Shown here one piece after another: positions 9,468 to 19,681 of a stretch of 64,000 bases of DNA. The notes under the pieces were generated by a model. The model ran no database searches and was not told the origin of the DNA. It worked only from the letters and a program-made list of their open reading frames with translations. Source of the DNA: JAMXLO01 sp963832895 (GTDB taxonomy: Bacteria > Pseudomonadota > Alphaproteobacteria > Acetobacterales > Acetobacteraceae); NCBI GenBank assembly GCA_963832895.1, contig CAWHVQ010000003.1, forward strand, positions 1 through 64,000, read 5' to 3'. A program made the position numbers and the translations under genes. Each line of letters begins with the position of its first letter. The first letter of the stretch is position 1.

Positions 9468-10232
9468 ATGGAACTGCCGCGTACACCGACATCTCGACTG
9501 GATGGCCGCCGCGCGCTAGTGACCGGAGCCGGGCGCGGTATTGGTTTGGCATGTGCGGCGGCACTCGCGCAAGCTGGCGCCCATGTGGTTCTCGCCGCAC
9601 GAACCACGTCGGAGATAAATGAGGTGGCTGCAAGCATTCGCCGTGACGGTGGGACCGCCGAGAGCATCACGCTGGACATCACCGATATCAATGCGGCGAC
9701 CGATGCTATTGCAGGTCTTGAGGCGTTCGATATTCTGGTCAACAACGCGGGCACGAACAGGCCGGTGACGTTCCTCGACGTCACGGTGGAAGACTTCGAC
9801 TACGTGGTTGGACTCAATCTGCGGGCGGCATTTTTCGTGGCACAGACGGTTGCCCGTCGGATGGTCGAGTCGGGCAAACGAGGTTCGATCATCAATATCT
9901 CGTCGGACATGGGCTTGGTCGGCGGTCCCAACCGTACCGTGTATTGTTCGACCAAGCACGGCATGGAAGGCATGACGAAAGCTATGGCGATTGACCTCGG
10001 CCCACACGGGGTTCGCGTGAACACAATCTGCCCGACCTTCATCGAAACACCCCTCGCGCGTCGCTTCCTTGCCAACGAAGCCGTCCGTAGCTGGGTCTTG
10101 AGCCGGATCAAGCTCGGACGGATAGGGCAAGTCGAGGACTTGATGGGGGCGGTCGTGTTCCTAGCGTCCGATGCATCATCACTGATGACTGGTTCGGCTA
10201 TGGTTGTCGATGGGGGTTGGGCGGCGGATTGA
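9468..10232 (+). CDS. short-chain dehydrogenase/reductase (SDR)
   Basis: 254 aa classical SDR: cofactor motif TGAGRGIG (residues 19-26), NNAG (92-95), catalytic Ser in NISSD (around 145), Tyr159 and Lys163 in YCSTK, and the usual C-terminal GSAMVVDGGW. Cytosolic NAD(P)-dependent oxidoreductase; substrate not predictable. A GGGAGAA ribosome binding site lies ahead of ATG 9468. It follows the flavoprotein gene in the same direction and may have worked with it in one degradative pathway. Intact. Its 3' end borders recombinase remnants. Confidence 0.93.
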   Translation: MELPRTPTSRLDGRRALVTGAGRGIGLACAAALAQAGAHVVLAARTTSEINEVAASIRRDGGTAESITLDITDINAATDAIAGLEAFDILVNNAGTNRPVTFLDVTVEDFDYVVGLNLRAAFFVAQTVARRMVESGKRGSIINISSDMGLVGGPNRTVYCSTKHGMEGMTKAMAIDLGPHGVRVNTICPTFIETPLARRFLANEAVRSWVLSRIKLGRIGQVEDLMGAVVFLASDASSLMTGSAMVVDGGWAAD

Positions 10233-10254
10233 TCCTGTCTGTGCGTGTCGTATC

Positions 10255-10425
10255 CACGTTTGGCAGAACCATCTTGCTCTGCTGTTGTCGGTGGGCAGCT
10301 TCTTGATGCTCACTGGCGGTTTGCTCGCGCAGCATCCGGTAGAGACTGGCCCTGCCGATCCTTAGCCTGCTGGCGATTTTCCTGACCGCGGCCTCTCTGA
10401 GCCTGATGATCTCGGAAGCCTGTCG
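10255..10425 (-). pseudogene. serine recombinase HTH tail (remnant)
   Basis: Minus strand encodes ASEIIRLREAAVRKIASRLR followed by IGRASLYRMLREQTASEHQE. This matches the C-terminal DNA-binding end of the intact recombinases at 34263 and 53496 (AAEIIRLKASGVRPSEIASK and IGRASVYRVLGEQSASERQ). No catalytic domain is present. It abuts a different recombinase fragment on the opposite strand at 10437. Confidence 0.6.
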
Positions 10426-10436
10426 CCGAATGGTCG

Positions 10437-10679
10437 GTGCTGGGGGTGTTCAGCGAATTCGAGCGAGCGATGATCCGCGATCGGGTGATGGCGGGGCTGG
10501 ATCGAGCGCGATCATTCGGCAAGCGATTGGGCAGGCCGAGGACGGCGCCATTCCTGGTGGAGCTTATGCGTGCTGCTCTGGATGAGGGGTGCGGTGTCAG
10601 GGAGACGGCGAGGCTGCTGAAGATATCCGCTGCCAAGGTGAGCGAGGTCAGGCGGATGTCGGCGAACGCGACCGGCTGA
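10437..10679 (+). pseudogene. serine recombinase C-terminal remnant
   Basis: Reads MLGVFSEFERAMIRDRVMAG, then the arginine-rich linker and HTH (GVRETARLLKISAAKVSEVR). This is the helix E and DNA-binding part of a resolvase whose catalytic serine domain has been lost. It closely matches fragments at 3704 and 61278. Confidence 0.75.
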
Positions 10680-10892
10680 CCCCCAGGAGTCCAACTCGCT
10701 GCTACTCCGCAAGGAACCGGCAAGCAAAAATCGGCATTCAGGCCGTGACCATCGGATCGAGGCCCCACGACCAGACGAAGCGTGGGTAGCACCATCCGTA
10801 AGCCAGACGGTATTGGCCGTGCTACACTGCATCGGACGGTCTCCAGGCAATGACGAAGCAGTTTCCTGTGAGGCTGACCGCGAGGTAGGATC

Positions 10893-11185
10893 ATGTTCGT
10901 CAGCATCAGAAAATACAACGTGAGACGCGGTTCAGCGGAGCACCTTGCCAGACGCGTGCGGGAAGGATTCGTGCCCATGATGCGACAAATCCAGGGGTTC
11001 AGGAGCTATTATCTGCTTGATGGCGGCCCGGATGTGCTGATCACCATCAGCATATTTGACAGCGCGGATGAGGCATTTGCCTCCAATGAGAAGGCGCGGA
11101 CTGGGTGAGGAACAACGTCCTCGAATTCACCAAGGGGATGCCGGAGGTCATGGTTGGCAAGGCCCTGATCGCCGAGGTTAGATAG
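10893..11185 (+). pseudogene. antibiotic-biosynthesis-monooxygenase-like (ABM) small protein, frameshifted
   Basis: ATG 10893 gives MFVSIRKYNVRRGSAEHLAR, then FVPMMRQIQGFRSYYLLDGG and ITISIFDSADEAFASNEKA, a ferredoxin-like ABM fold. Near 11094 the frame shifts; the other frame completes the protein as DWVRNNVLEFTKGMPEVMVG and KALIAEVR, with a stop at 11185. Repaired length about 97 aa, typical for the family. Members include heme-degrading and quinone-forming mono-oxygenases as well as uncharacterised stress proteins. Confidence 0.65.
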
Positions 11186-11234
11186 CAAAGCCCTGAGCCA
11201 AAGCTGCCATCTTAATTGTTTCTCGCTGGGCGGA

Positions 11235-12796
11235 TCAGAGGTTTTGTGGTGGTGTGAAGCCCCCGAACTCCCGCTCGATCAGCCCTGCAAACGCGATCGT
11301 TGTACAGGTCATCCAGGTAGCCGCCAATGATCTGGACGCCGATTGGCAGGCCGCGTTCGTCATGTCCGATTGGCGCGACCGTCGCTGGCAAGCCGGTCAG
11401 CGTAGCGATGGCGGCCCATGCGATCTGGTCGTAGTAAGGAACCTTCTTGCCATCAACGTCGAGTTGCCGCGTCCCCAACGGTGAGTGATCATGTGGAAAA
11501 GCTGAGGTTGGCATCGGCGGACACACGATGACATCGACCTCCTGGAAAAGAGCCTGCCATCTCGCCCGTAGCCCGTTTCTGATACGGCTCATCTGGACCC
11601 ATGTGGCAAGGTTCATCATCGTGCTTCGCAGGGCAGTGGCCGTGAGGCTCTGGTCGTCCGGTGCCAGTGCCTTGGCAGCGGCCTCTACCTGCGCGCGCTC
11701 GTCAGGGGGCTGATCTGCACTGAAGAACCCCCATCGGGTCCTCGATGTAGTTCCGCGTCGTCTGGTTCAGGTCGGGCATTTGGGGGTTTGATCGCACAAC
11801 GGTGCAGCCAAGCTTGGCGAGATGATCGGCCACCCCCTCCAGCGCCGTCCTGATGCCTACCGCGGTCGGGCAGAGCGGATGCGCATCGATCACCAGGACG
11901 CGAAAGTCCGCTAATCTATCGTGGCGCGGCTCGGGCAGCACGAGGTTATAGCCGATGCCGTCCCACATTTCGTCGGGTCCTGCCAGAACGCCCAGTTCGA
12001 GTGCGAGATCGGCGGCGCTGCGCGCCATCGGACCAATCACGAACATCTCGCTTCTGACTGCGATGGCGGGGCTACGAGGGGGACCCGATCCGCGTTGAGG
12101 TATCAAGTCTAGGCTGGGTTTGTGCGAGAATACACCACAGAAATGCGCCGGTGCGCGGATCGACCCGCCGACGTCCGAGCCAAGCTCCAACGACACGAAC
12201 CCGGCGGCAAGAGCCGCGGCACTGCCGCCCGAAGACCCACCGGGAGTGCGGCCAAATTCCCAGGGATTGTTGGTGGTTCCGTAGACTTCATTGAAGCTCT
12301 GCCAGTCGCTCAGTCCTTCAGGAACGTTGGTCTTGCCGATGATGATCGCCCCTGCGGCCTTGAGCCGTTGCACGGCCAGGGCATCAACATCGGGGCGCCA
12401 GTCCCGAAATCGTGGGTAGCCCCAGGTCGTCGGCAGTCCGGCGACGTTGAACTGTTCCTTTACCGTCATCGGCAGGCCGAGCAGTGGACGGCGCTCACCG
12501 CGTCCCAGTGCAGCGTCGGCGGCATCGGCGGAGGCCCGCGCTCGATCGAAATCACGCACGACGACGGCGTTGATTTTCGGATTGAGCGTCTCGATGCGTC
12601 CAAGCGTGGCATCCAGTAGCTCGCGGGCGGAGATTTGTCGGGCCACGAGAGCCTGTATCAGATCAACCGCGCTGCGATAGCTCGGGCTTGTATCTCCACC
12701 CGCTGCCGGTGCTGGCGTCAAAGCGGCACTGGCCGTCGCCCCACAAAGTCCAGCCATCAAGCCACGACGGGATAAGTCAAGTGTCGTTGCCTGCAT
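11235..12796 (-). pseudogene. amidase-signature enzyme with twin-arginine-like leader, two frameshifts
   Basis: MQATTLDLSRRGLMAGLCGA is a Tat-like leader, so the enzyme is probably exported. Catalytic elements of the amidase signature family are present: Lys in LPMTVKEQFNVAG, Ser-cis-Ser in the TPGGSSGGSAAALAAGF segment, and the nucleophile region GSDVGGSIRAPAHFCG. The frame breaks near 11720 after ...PMGVLQ and again near 11300; the last frame restores a family-like ending (IAFAGLIEREFGGFTPPQNL, stop at 11235). Repaired length about 515 aa, normal for GatA-like amidases. Likely role: hydrolysis of an amide or nitrile-derived amide outside the cytoplasm. Confidence 0.8.
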
Positions 12797-12829
12797 TTCG
12801 CTGGCTCCCATTCTGGTCGCTGGCGCCAC

Positions 12830-13208
12830 GCTAACAGAGAAGTCGGCTCGGCGGAGGTTCGCGTCGGTCTGACAGCAAACCTACCGAGTTTCTATCGTCA
12901 CCAGAACGGGAAGGCACATTTCCGCTCCAAGGCATTATGTGGTCTAGGAGGCAGCGCGATAGAAGGCTCGGTCGGCGCCATCGGCAAGGCGATCGGCGGC
13001 TGCCCCGTGGTCCCTGGGTGCCGGCGGTCGGTGCATTGGAGTTTGTAAACGTGTCAGTCCAGTTACGGTCACGCGGCGGAAAGGCGCTTCGCGACGTGCT
13101 TCTTATCCGACTTCTATCCACCCGTGGGCAAATCCGCTTGTTTGTCCGAAGGAAACGGCCCAGCGTGCAATTCGTCGGCTCCCTTGTCGGGGAGATCGGG
13201 GAAATGCC
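12830..13208. other. gene-free divergent intergenic region
   Basis: 380 bp between the divergently transcribed amidase and binding-protein genes. It should hold both promoters, but no convincing sigma-70 pair was found by eye and no coding frame has family features. Confidence 0.4.
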
Positions 13209-14793
13209 ATGCGCCGCCGTGACATGCTCAAACTGTCGGCCGGTGCCGCAATGCTCGGGGCGCCGCACATCGCAATGGCGCAACGCGAACGAACACTCAA
13301 ATTCGTTCCAATTCCTGATCTAACTACGCTGGACCCGGTCGGGAGTGCGAACCGGGCATCACACAACCACGGCTATCTAATATTCGACACACTTTACGGC
13401 CTTGACGAGACATTTACCGCGCAGCCGCAAATGGCCGAAGGGCACACTGTCGAGAATGATGGAACACTTTGGACTATACGACTGCGCGAGGGTCTGCGGT
13501 TCCACGACGGCGAGCCGGTTCTCGCGCGGGACGCAGCGGCTAGCATCCGGCGCTTTGCGGCTCGCGATGCATTCGGGAAGTCGCTAATGGCGGTAACCGG
13601 CGAACTGTCCACGCCAGATGATCGCACGTTGCGCTTTCGCCTGACCAAACCGTTCCCGCACTTACTCGCGGCGATGGCTGGGTCTTCAACGACTATGCCG
13701 TGCATTATGCCGGAGCGGCTTGCAACCACTGATCCGTTTCGCCAAGTGACAGAGATGGTCGGCAGCGGACCATACCGCTTTCTTCCTGCCGAGTTTAATG
13801 CCGGAGAGCGAGCCACGTATGAACGGTTCAGCGGATATCTGCCTCGTGCTGAAGGCACTCCGAGCTATACGGCTGGCCCCAAGGTGGCCCATTTCGACCG
13901 GGTCGAATGGCATTCGCTCGGCGATGCCGCTACGTCGGCCGCGGCATTGTTGCAGGGTGAAGTCGATTGGTTGGAGTTCACCAAGTGCCGATCAGGTGTC
14001 GCTGCTCGCACGCGAGGCCGGCGTGACGGTCGAGGTCCGGGAATCCTCCGGGTCGATCGCGGCCATGCGCTTCAACCATCTCTACCCTCCCTTCAACAAC
14101 CCAGCAGTTAGGCGTGCCTTGTTGGGCGCTGTTGATCAGGCAGATGTCATGAGTGCCGTGGCTGGTACCGACCGTGCTTATTGGCATGACAAGATCGGTC
14201 TGTTTGATCCCCGCTCTCCGCTGGCGAATGAAGCGGGGATCGGGATACTCACCGGTTCCCGCGATTACGATAAGGTGAAGCGCGATCTCAAGGATGCGGG
14301 CTATCGTGGCGAACCCATCGTCGTGCTGGGGGTGTCTGGCAACAGCTATATTGTGTCTATATCGCAAGTGGGTTCCGACCAGTTGCGCAAGGCCGGCATG
14401 AACGTCGATCTTCAGATCATGGATTTCGGAACGTTAGTGCGCCGCCGTATGAGCAAGGAGTCACCCGACAAGGGCGGATGGAATGTTTTCTTCACAATCC
14501 TCGACGGCCTATTCAATGACACGCCGGCAACGAACTACGCAATTCGCGGCGATGGAAAATCTGGATTGGAGGGTTGGCCCGACAGCCTAAAGCTTGAGGC
14601 ATTGCGTGAAGACTGGCTGGACACGTCAGATGCCGATGCCCAGAAGCGGATTGCTGTGCAGATGCAGTTACAGATGTGGCAGGACGTCCCGTACATTCCG
14701 ATGGGGCATTGGGTTCGGTCTACCGCGCATCGGCGCAACATCGTTGATCTGCCCTGGGGATTCGCGGCCTTCTATGGGGTGAGGAGAGTGTGA
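13209..14793 (+). pseudogene. ABC transporter peptide/nickel-type substrate-binding protein (SBP_bac_5), frameshifted
   Basis: ATG 13209 opens a twin-arginine-like leader (MRRRDMLKLSAGAAMLGAPH). Typical family 5 features: LDPVGSANRASHNHGYLIFD, LREGLRFHDGEPVLARDAAA, and the C-terminal WQDVPYIPMGHWVR. A frameshift near 13980 (LEFTKCRSG to ADQVSLLAREAGVTVEVRES) splits the ORF; repaired length about 528 aa. No permease or ATPase gene is nearby, so it is an orphan. Such orphans in alphaproteobacteria often bind peptides, opines or small aromatics; the ligand cannot be predicted. Confidence 0.8.
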
Positions 14794-15042
14794 CCCCACC
14801 AAACCTACCGGACGGTAAAAGTGCAATCACCACAGTCGTTGGTCCCGATGGGCGTGCTTGCGGAACATGCATTATGATCAGTGCGGATGTTCGCACGTCC
14901 TTCGACCTCACACGCTTCCGGTCTCCCGCATAGCATCCCAAGACCGAGAAAGCAGAACTTGCGTTAAAGACAAAGACCCGTCAGGATGACGGAGCAACGA
15001 ACCCGGTGTCGCGGCCATTAGGGTCGAACATCGTGACAGGCG

Positions 15043-16041
15043 TTAGGTTCGATCGACCTCCATCACTGCCTGCGGACTCGGCATGGGTATAACCCGTGTG
15101 AGGCGTAGGCCAGCCTCGGCAAGCAGAACGTGGAATTCAGCCTCGGTCCGCTCGCGTCCACCCGGATTGATCAGCATGTTGATATCGTGAATGAACTTTG
15201 CTCGCGTAAGCGCGTCATCCGGGTCAATCTGCTCGGGGAGGATGCGCTCGATGAGCAACAACCTCGAGCCGTCCGACATGGCTGCGCGGCAGGCTCTTAA
15301 AATCGCGACGGCTTCGTTGTCCTCCCAGTCGTGGATCACGCCTTTCAATACATATGCGTCGGCACCCGGCGGCACAGCAACAAATGCATCACCCCCCACG
15401 GCCTCGCATCTTTCGGAAAGCCCGGCTGCCGCAATGCGCGAGCGAGCAGCGTCCGCGACATGTGGGAGATCAAAGACAGTCACGCGCATGGTGGGATGGC
15501 GTTCAAGCACCGGAAGAAGGAGCGCGCCGTTGCCACCGCCCACGTCAACGATCCAATCAAACTTCTCAAACGGATAGTTCGACACCAACGGGCCGTTGAC
15601 GCCTTGTGTGAGGCTCTGCATAGCCTCATCGAACAGCCTAGCGGCCTCCGGTCGCGACGCGAGACGGGTCCATATATCGGTGCCAAAGATATGGCGGAAC
15701 GCATGCTCACCCGTGCGAACGGCATGTGGCAACGCCTCCCAGGCGCGTCCCTGGTCATCGCTGAAGACTAAGAGCGCCCATGCCCGCATCGAGCCGAGCA
15801 CGCCGGTCCGCAAAGTCGCGCCAAGCGACGTGAGTGTGTAGCGGCGTTCGGCGCTCTCGTGCAGCACGCCGATGGCGCTGAGGGCACGCAACAGCCGGGC
15901 GAGCGAGGGCACATGTGCCTTCGTCACGAGAGCGAGTGAATCGGCATCACGCTCCCCATCGGCAAGATAGTCCGCAATACCAAGCGCGGCGGCGGCATGG
16001 ACAAGACGCGCCGCCCAGGCACCGTTCAGCAAACCCATCAT
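15043..16041 (-). CDS. SAM-dependent O-methyltransferase (hydroxyneurosporene/acetylserotonin type)
   Basis: 332 aa. N-terminal winged-helix dimerisation domain (LVHAAAALGIADYLADGERD to YTLTSLGATLRTG) is followed by a Rossmann methyltransferase domain with motif I IVDVGGGNGALLLPVLERHP, an acidic ribose ligand in VTVFDLPHVA, GGDAF, and the catalytic His in KGVIHDWEDNEAV. This is the plant-type O-methyltransferase architecture used to methylate phenolic or polyketide hydroxyls. It is intact and starts at the ATG before GLLNGAWAARLVHA. It lies 110 bp from another methyltransferase with the same orientation, both pointing away from a SnoaL-like gene. Confidence 0.88.
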   Translation of the reverse strand: MMGLLNGAWAARLVHAAAALGIADYLADGERDADSLALVTKAHVPSLARLLRALSAIGVLHESAERRYTLTSLGATLRTGVLGSMRAWALLVFSDDQGRAWEALPHAVRTGEHAFRHIFGTDIWTRLASRPEAARLFDEAMQSLTQGVNGPLVSNYPFEKFDWIVDVGGGNGALLLPVLERHPTMRVTVFDLPHVADAARSRIAAAGLSERCEAVGGDAFVAVPPGADAYVLKGVIHDWEDNEAVAILRACRAAMSDGSRLLLIERILPEQIDPDDALTRAKFIHDINMLINPGGRERTEAEFHVLLAEAGLRLTRVIPMPSPQAVMEVDRT

Positions 16042-16151
16042 GGCGCCTGCTGCGTCCAGGTTAAGACTTCTCCTTCGGATCGGACCGAATCATTAATTTG
16101 GTCCCCCTGCTCTTTCCATCATCGCCAAGTGCTGAGCACAGCAGCCATGGG

Positions 16152-16940
16152 CTACTTAGAAGCGGTCAGAAAGTGGTTCTCCATTGGCACCGCCAGACCA
16201 GCATCGTCCACATAAGTCGCGATCTGCTCTATAATATCTGGGATGAACGCTTGTTTACGATCGTCCGGCAATGCCAAAAACTGCGCTGTAATGGGCGCCC
16301 CACTCACCCAACCGGCAACAAACCTCGCGGGGACTGGATAGCGCATGGTCCTATGCTCAATGCGGATTCGGACATTCCTAAGGCCGGCTTCCAGGGCAAG
16401 TCGCCGAAGCTCATCGGCCGAGTTGAGTGAGAAAGCACGGTGAAACGGCGCTTGGGCATCGGCACCGAGGAACTGGCCGATCGTGTCGATTGCGGCCACG
16501 AAAAACGGCTGCCGTTCCAGCGCGCCCCACACGTTAAGGGAGACCCGCCCTCCTGGGGCGAGCACGCGTGCCATTTCCCTCATTGCCGCCGCGCGATCGG
16601 GGAAATATTGCAGACCTTGTTGACACAACACCACGTCAAAGCTATCCGCTTCAAACGGCAAATCGGTCGCGCTCCCCTGGCGCCACTCGATCTGAGAATT
16701 GCTTCGAGCCGCACTAAGCATGGCTTCGTTGATGTCGATTCCGGTCACGTAGCAGAGCTTGCGGCTGACCAAGCTAACGCGGCTGGCTACCACACCGGTG
16801 CCGCAGGCAACGTCCAGCACGCGATCACCGTCCCGGCAACCGGCGGTCAGGATCAGATCGTCGGTCCAAGGCTCTACGATTTTTAGCCCAAAGCGGGTAT
16901 AGGCTGTCGGTGCGTCTCCGCTCAGTTGAAATCCGCTCAC
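16152..16940 (-). CDS. class I SAM methyltransferase (UbiE/Methyltransf_11 type)
   Basis: 262 aa. Motif I VLDVACGTGVVASRV, ribose-binding acid in VTGIDINEAML, motif II DSFDVVLCQQGLQYFPD and motif III APGGRVSLNVWG are all present; the C-terminal half is a helical substrate cap. Cytosolic; small-molecule substrate unknown. A close paralogue lies at 28067-28868 (same CQQGLQYFPDRA block), but that copy is broken, so this is the working version. Starts with MSGFQLSGDAPTAYTRFGLK. Confidence 0.88.
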   Translation of the reverse strand: MSGFQLSGDAPTAYTRFGLKIVEPWTDDLILTAGCRDGDRVLDVACGTGVVASRVSLVSRKLCYVTGIDINEAMLSAARSNSQIEWRQGSATDLPFEADSFDVVLCQQGLQYFPDRAAAMREMARVLAPGGRVSLNVWGALERQPFFVAAIDTIGQFLGADAQAPFHRAFSLNSADELRRLALEAGLRNVRIRIEHRTMRYPVPARFVAGWVSGAPITAQFLALPDDRKQAFIPDIIEQIATYVDDAGLAVPMENHFLTASK

Positions 16941-17032
16941 TGTACCCTCCGTGGACCGCGCCGCTTGTTCGACGGACGCGACGCCCCCTCACTGTTCCGC
17001 GTTCCAGTGAAGAGGAGTTCGTGCAGCATACC

Positions 17033-17488
17033 TTATCGTTGGATAGGCATAAAACTGAACGAGTGGACACGGAACCTCAAGGCACCACCATCCCACTGGT
17101 AGGCGTTGACGAAACTACCAGAGCGATCCTGTAAGCTGCCGCCTTCGGGTACCTTTACGGTGAATTGGCCGACGACCAAGACGATGTTACCCTCAGCCTG
17201 CACCTGTTTTATGTCGTAGCGAATCCCTGTCCGACCGGCATCAAACGCTGCCTGCCACGCTTTTTCGATGTTCGCCTTGCCAGACACCATTGGCCCCGGT
17301 GGAACCAAAACTCCATCCTCGGCATAAAGCGCCGCCACGCCGGCCGCATCCTTGTTGTTGTATTTTTCGATGTAAGTTGCGACCACGGTCGCAACGGCCT
17401 TTTCGGCTTCGGCTTGATCGTGTGCGAACGATGGTATCGCGATCAAGAAAGCGGTAAGCCCGAAAATAGCGCCCAATACTCTGGACAT
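17033..17488 (-). CDS. exported SnoaL/DUF4440 (SgcJ-like) protein
   Basis: 151 aa. Signal peptide MSRVLGAIFGLTAFLIAIPS with cleavage after SFA, then an NTF2-like cone: YIEKYNNKDAAGVAALYAED, VLVPPGPMVSGKANIEKAWQ, and WDGGALRFRVHSFSFMPIQR. Family members are ketosteroid-isomerase-fold proteins; exported ones have no known catalytic role. The second copy at 57536-57994 shares the KQVQAEGNIV.VVGQF core. Preceded by GGAGGGAG at its start. It is transcribed towards the two methyltransferases. Confidence 0.8.
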   Translation of the reverse strand: MSRVLGAIFGLTAFLIAIPSFAHDQAEAEKAVATVVATYIEKYNNKDAAGVAALYAEDGVLVPPGPMVSGKANIEKAWQAAFDAGRTGIRYDIKQVQAEGNIVLVVGQFTVKVPEGGSLQDRSGSFVNAYQWDGGALRFRVHSFSFMPIQR

Positions 17489-17685
17489 CGCTCCCTCCTG
17501 TTCCTTGTTCCGTTAGGCTGTTGTCGCCGCTATATCGCAACACCATGCACTTGCGGCAGCCGGTGGCGCTCCCGTGGTGCTGCCGTCATGGCATACGAGC
17601 GCCAATCTTGTACCGAGTCCCCGATTTCTTGATGAGTATCAATCCTCAGCGCTCTCAGGCGGTAAGCGTAGACTGTATGATCATC

Positions 17686-17713
17686 TTGACCGCGTTTGGC
17701 GGCACCCTATACA
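17686..17713 (+). promoter_or_regulatory. sigma-70-like promoter of the truncated HTH gene (copy A)
   Basis: TTGACC (17686-17691), a 16-bp spacer and TATACA (17708-17713), 56 bp ahead of the HTH start. The same arrangement recurs at 25549-25576 and 31282-31309, with the downstream GAAACTTRCAACCG also conserved. Repetition with fixed spacing is the main support. Confidence 0.6.
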
Positions 17714-17768
17714 GTGACCGCGAAACTTACAACCGTTATTCTCTCTCGGAGAAGGCTGAGGCATACTT

Positions 17769-17954
17769 ATGTCGTCCACGCAACAGGCAACAATTCTGGG
17801 CAGAGACGCGGGAAGTCCGAAGAAGAAGGCCGGCAGTTGGCTGCGAGAGCAGCGGCAGAAGGGTCTGTCGCAGATGGACCTCGCTAACGCTGCGGAAGTG
17901 GTCGAGACCATCAAGAAGGCCTGCAGGATAAGGCCAGTCGCGCCCGCACGGTGA
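17769..17954 (+). pseudogene. XRE-like small HTH protein, truncated copy
   Basis: The first ~40 residues (SPKKKAGSWLREQRQKGLSQ, MDLAN) match the intact copy at 25632, but after LAN the sequence departs into AAEVVETIKKACRIRPVAPA and stops; the rest of the helix-turn-helix is gone. One Ala is also missing in QK(A)GLSQ. The upstream 140 bp, promoter included, is also duplicated. A dead copy or a short peptide that keeps only the first helix. Confidence 0.65.
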
Positions 17955-18137
17955 TCGTGCAACTACCAGGGGCCGCGTCGGGTCTTTTGACGCCTACAAC
18001 TTCACAAGAACGGCGGGAACACAATACGGCCGGGATAAAGAAGGTCGCGAAAACCCCGAAATGAAGCGCGTGCTGCCGAATGATCCAGCAACCATTCCCG
18101 TTCGGATTATCACCTCAACCGGCTGGGGGAGCATAAT

Positions 18138-19362
18138 ATGGCCTTATCCGGGTGCGCCTCTGGGATACATCGCCGCTTCCTTATCGTTGCCAGCAGTGGA
18201 GGTGGCGGCGACTTACAGCCTCTGCTGGCGCTCGCGTCTGGGTTACTTGCGCGGGGCCACGGGGTGTCTGCCTTTGGCGACACTGAGGTTCAGATCAGGA
18301 TGCACAAGCTGGGAGTAGAGACAACTCTCGCCGGCGACCGACATGACCTTTCATTGCAATACGCCGCCGTGGCTCGCCACGAGGGGCATTTGTCCGCTGT
18401 TGAACAGGCGGCGAGTCTTCGTGATCGCCTTTCGTCGGATTGGGCGCCCGGATTACGTCCGCTAATTGAAGGGACCGCGACAGCAGATCATAGCGACATT
18501 CTCGTCGCATCACTATTTAGTGCCAGCCCAGTACCGATTAGCAGCCGAAAGTGCCGGTCTTCCTTGGGTAGCAGTAAACAGCACATTCTACGTTGGTCCA
18601 GGGCCGCCACGCTCACCAGAGGAGGATTTCGGATCGCGTGCACCGCTTTTTAGCGGCTACTTTGGCACAAATATGAATGAGGCAGATCGCGTCCTTCATG
18701 CCTCGGAACGCGTCTTTGATTTTGATTTTGCCGGCCTTCCTGCACACCATCACTATGTTGGCCCACTACTTGAAGATACGCCGGGTGATTATCCGTCGTG
18801 GCTGGATGAGCCGGGGAATCCGTGGGCATTGGTGACGGTTAGTTCACTCAAGCAGGACGATATAGCGATCGCCCGCGCCGCGTTGGCTGGATTAAGCACG
18901 CTGCCACTGCGAGTTCTGGTGACGGCCGGCCCGCATGCCGAGCAAGCTCTGGGAGACCTACCGCAAAACGCACGCGTTGAGCAATACGTGCAGCATGGGC
19001 CGGTATTGACTAAGGCTCGATTGATGGTGAGCCACGCAGGACATGGTTCGGTAATGCGCGCACTATGGCACGGCGTCCCGATGGTACTGGTTCCCTGGGG
19101 TCGTGATCAGGGTGGTGTTGCTGACAGAGCCGCCCATTTGGGCGTGGCTAAAGTCATCACGAAGGCGGACGTTTCGGCGAAGCGGATGGCCGATGCGGCC
19201 CGGTCGGCACTGGGCGACGACACGATGGCTGCAAAGATTGCGAGCGTTTCATTGCGCTTGCGCGCGATGGACCCCGTGAACACGGCGTGTGGATTGATTG
19301 CTCAGCCAGGACGGAATCGCCATGTTCGGACATCTGGGATGCCAGCGGCGAATCCGAACTGA
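18138..19362 (+). pseudogene. GT1 glycosyltransferase (MGT/UDP-glycosyltransferase type), frameshifted
   Basis: MALSGCASGIHRRFLIVASS begins the N-terminal GT-B domain (GGGGDLQPLLALASGLLARG). The frame breaks near 18520 and continues in the next one (HHYLVPAQYRLAAESAGLPW). The C-terminal domain holds the donor-binding PSPG-like box: SHAGHGSVMRALWHGVPMVL then VPWGRDQ. Repaired length about 405 aa. Role: transfer of an activated sugar to a hydrophobic acceptor, as in macrolide or terpenoid glycosylation. GGGGGAGC precedes the ATG. Its presence beside methyltransferases and flavin oxidases suits a natural-product-modifying cluster. Confidence 0.75.
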
Positions 19363-19681
19363 TCTTCGCGTCGGATCATCGCAGCGATGAGGTCAGTAGT
19401 GCCAGAGCCATCCCACCCGGCCCGTGATCATACGACCCATCATGCGGCCTTGGCGAATACCGTCTCACCGCGCTCGCCGTAAGGTAGATGATCGAGCCGA
19501 AGCGAAACGGTGACGGTGGAAGATAGTTAGCCGCTACAGGAGGGCTACTGGGTGGCTTGGCTGGACGGTCGTGGCGATCCTACCGCACGAGCGCATCAGT
19601 GGCACCAAGGGCGTGCGACCACCTCTAGCACATCGTGGGTCGTCCACGGTTACCGGACAGTCACTCGTGAACGCGTACTCT
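19363..19681. other. intergenic, holding a serine-recombinase scrap (see 19537-19625)
   Basis: Between convergent glycosyltransferase and FAD-oxidase genes. Apart from the recombinase scrap I see no gene, and no strong hairpin terminator. Confidence 0.4.
19537..19625 (+). pseudogene. serine recombinase N-terminal scrap
   Basis: The plus strand reads GWLGWTVVAILPHERISGTK, equivalent to the RLGWSVVAVFRDEGISGTKG segment of the recombinase family seen at 59577 and 60335. Only about 30 codons remain. Confidence 0.55.

Noticed and set aside
14794..15042. Possible small gene after the binding protein (VVGPDGRACGTCIMISADVR)
   Set aside because: No start codon or ribosome binding site, and no domain match; left as intergenic.
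17955..18137. Protein-like text after the truncated HTH copy (DAYNFTRTAGTQYGRDKEGR)
   Set aside because: No start, several stops, no recognisable family.
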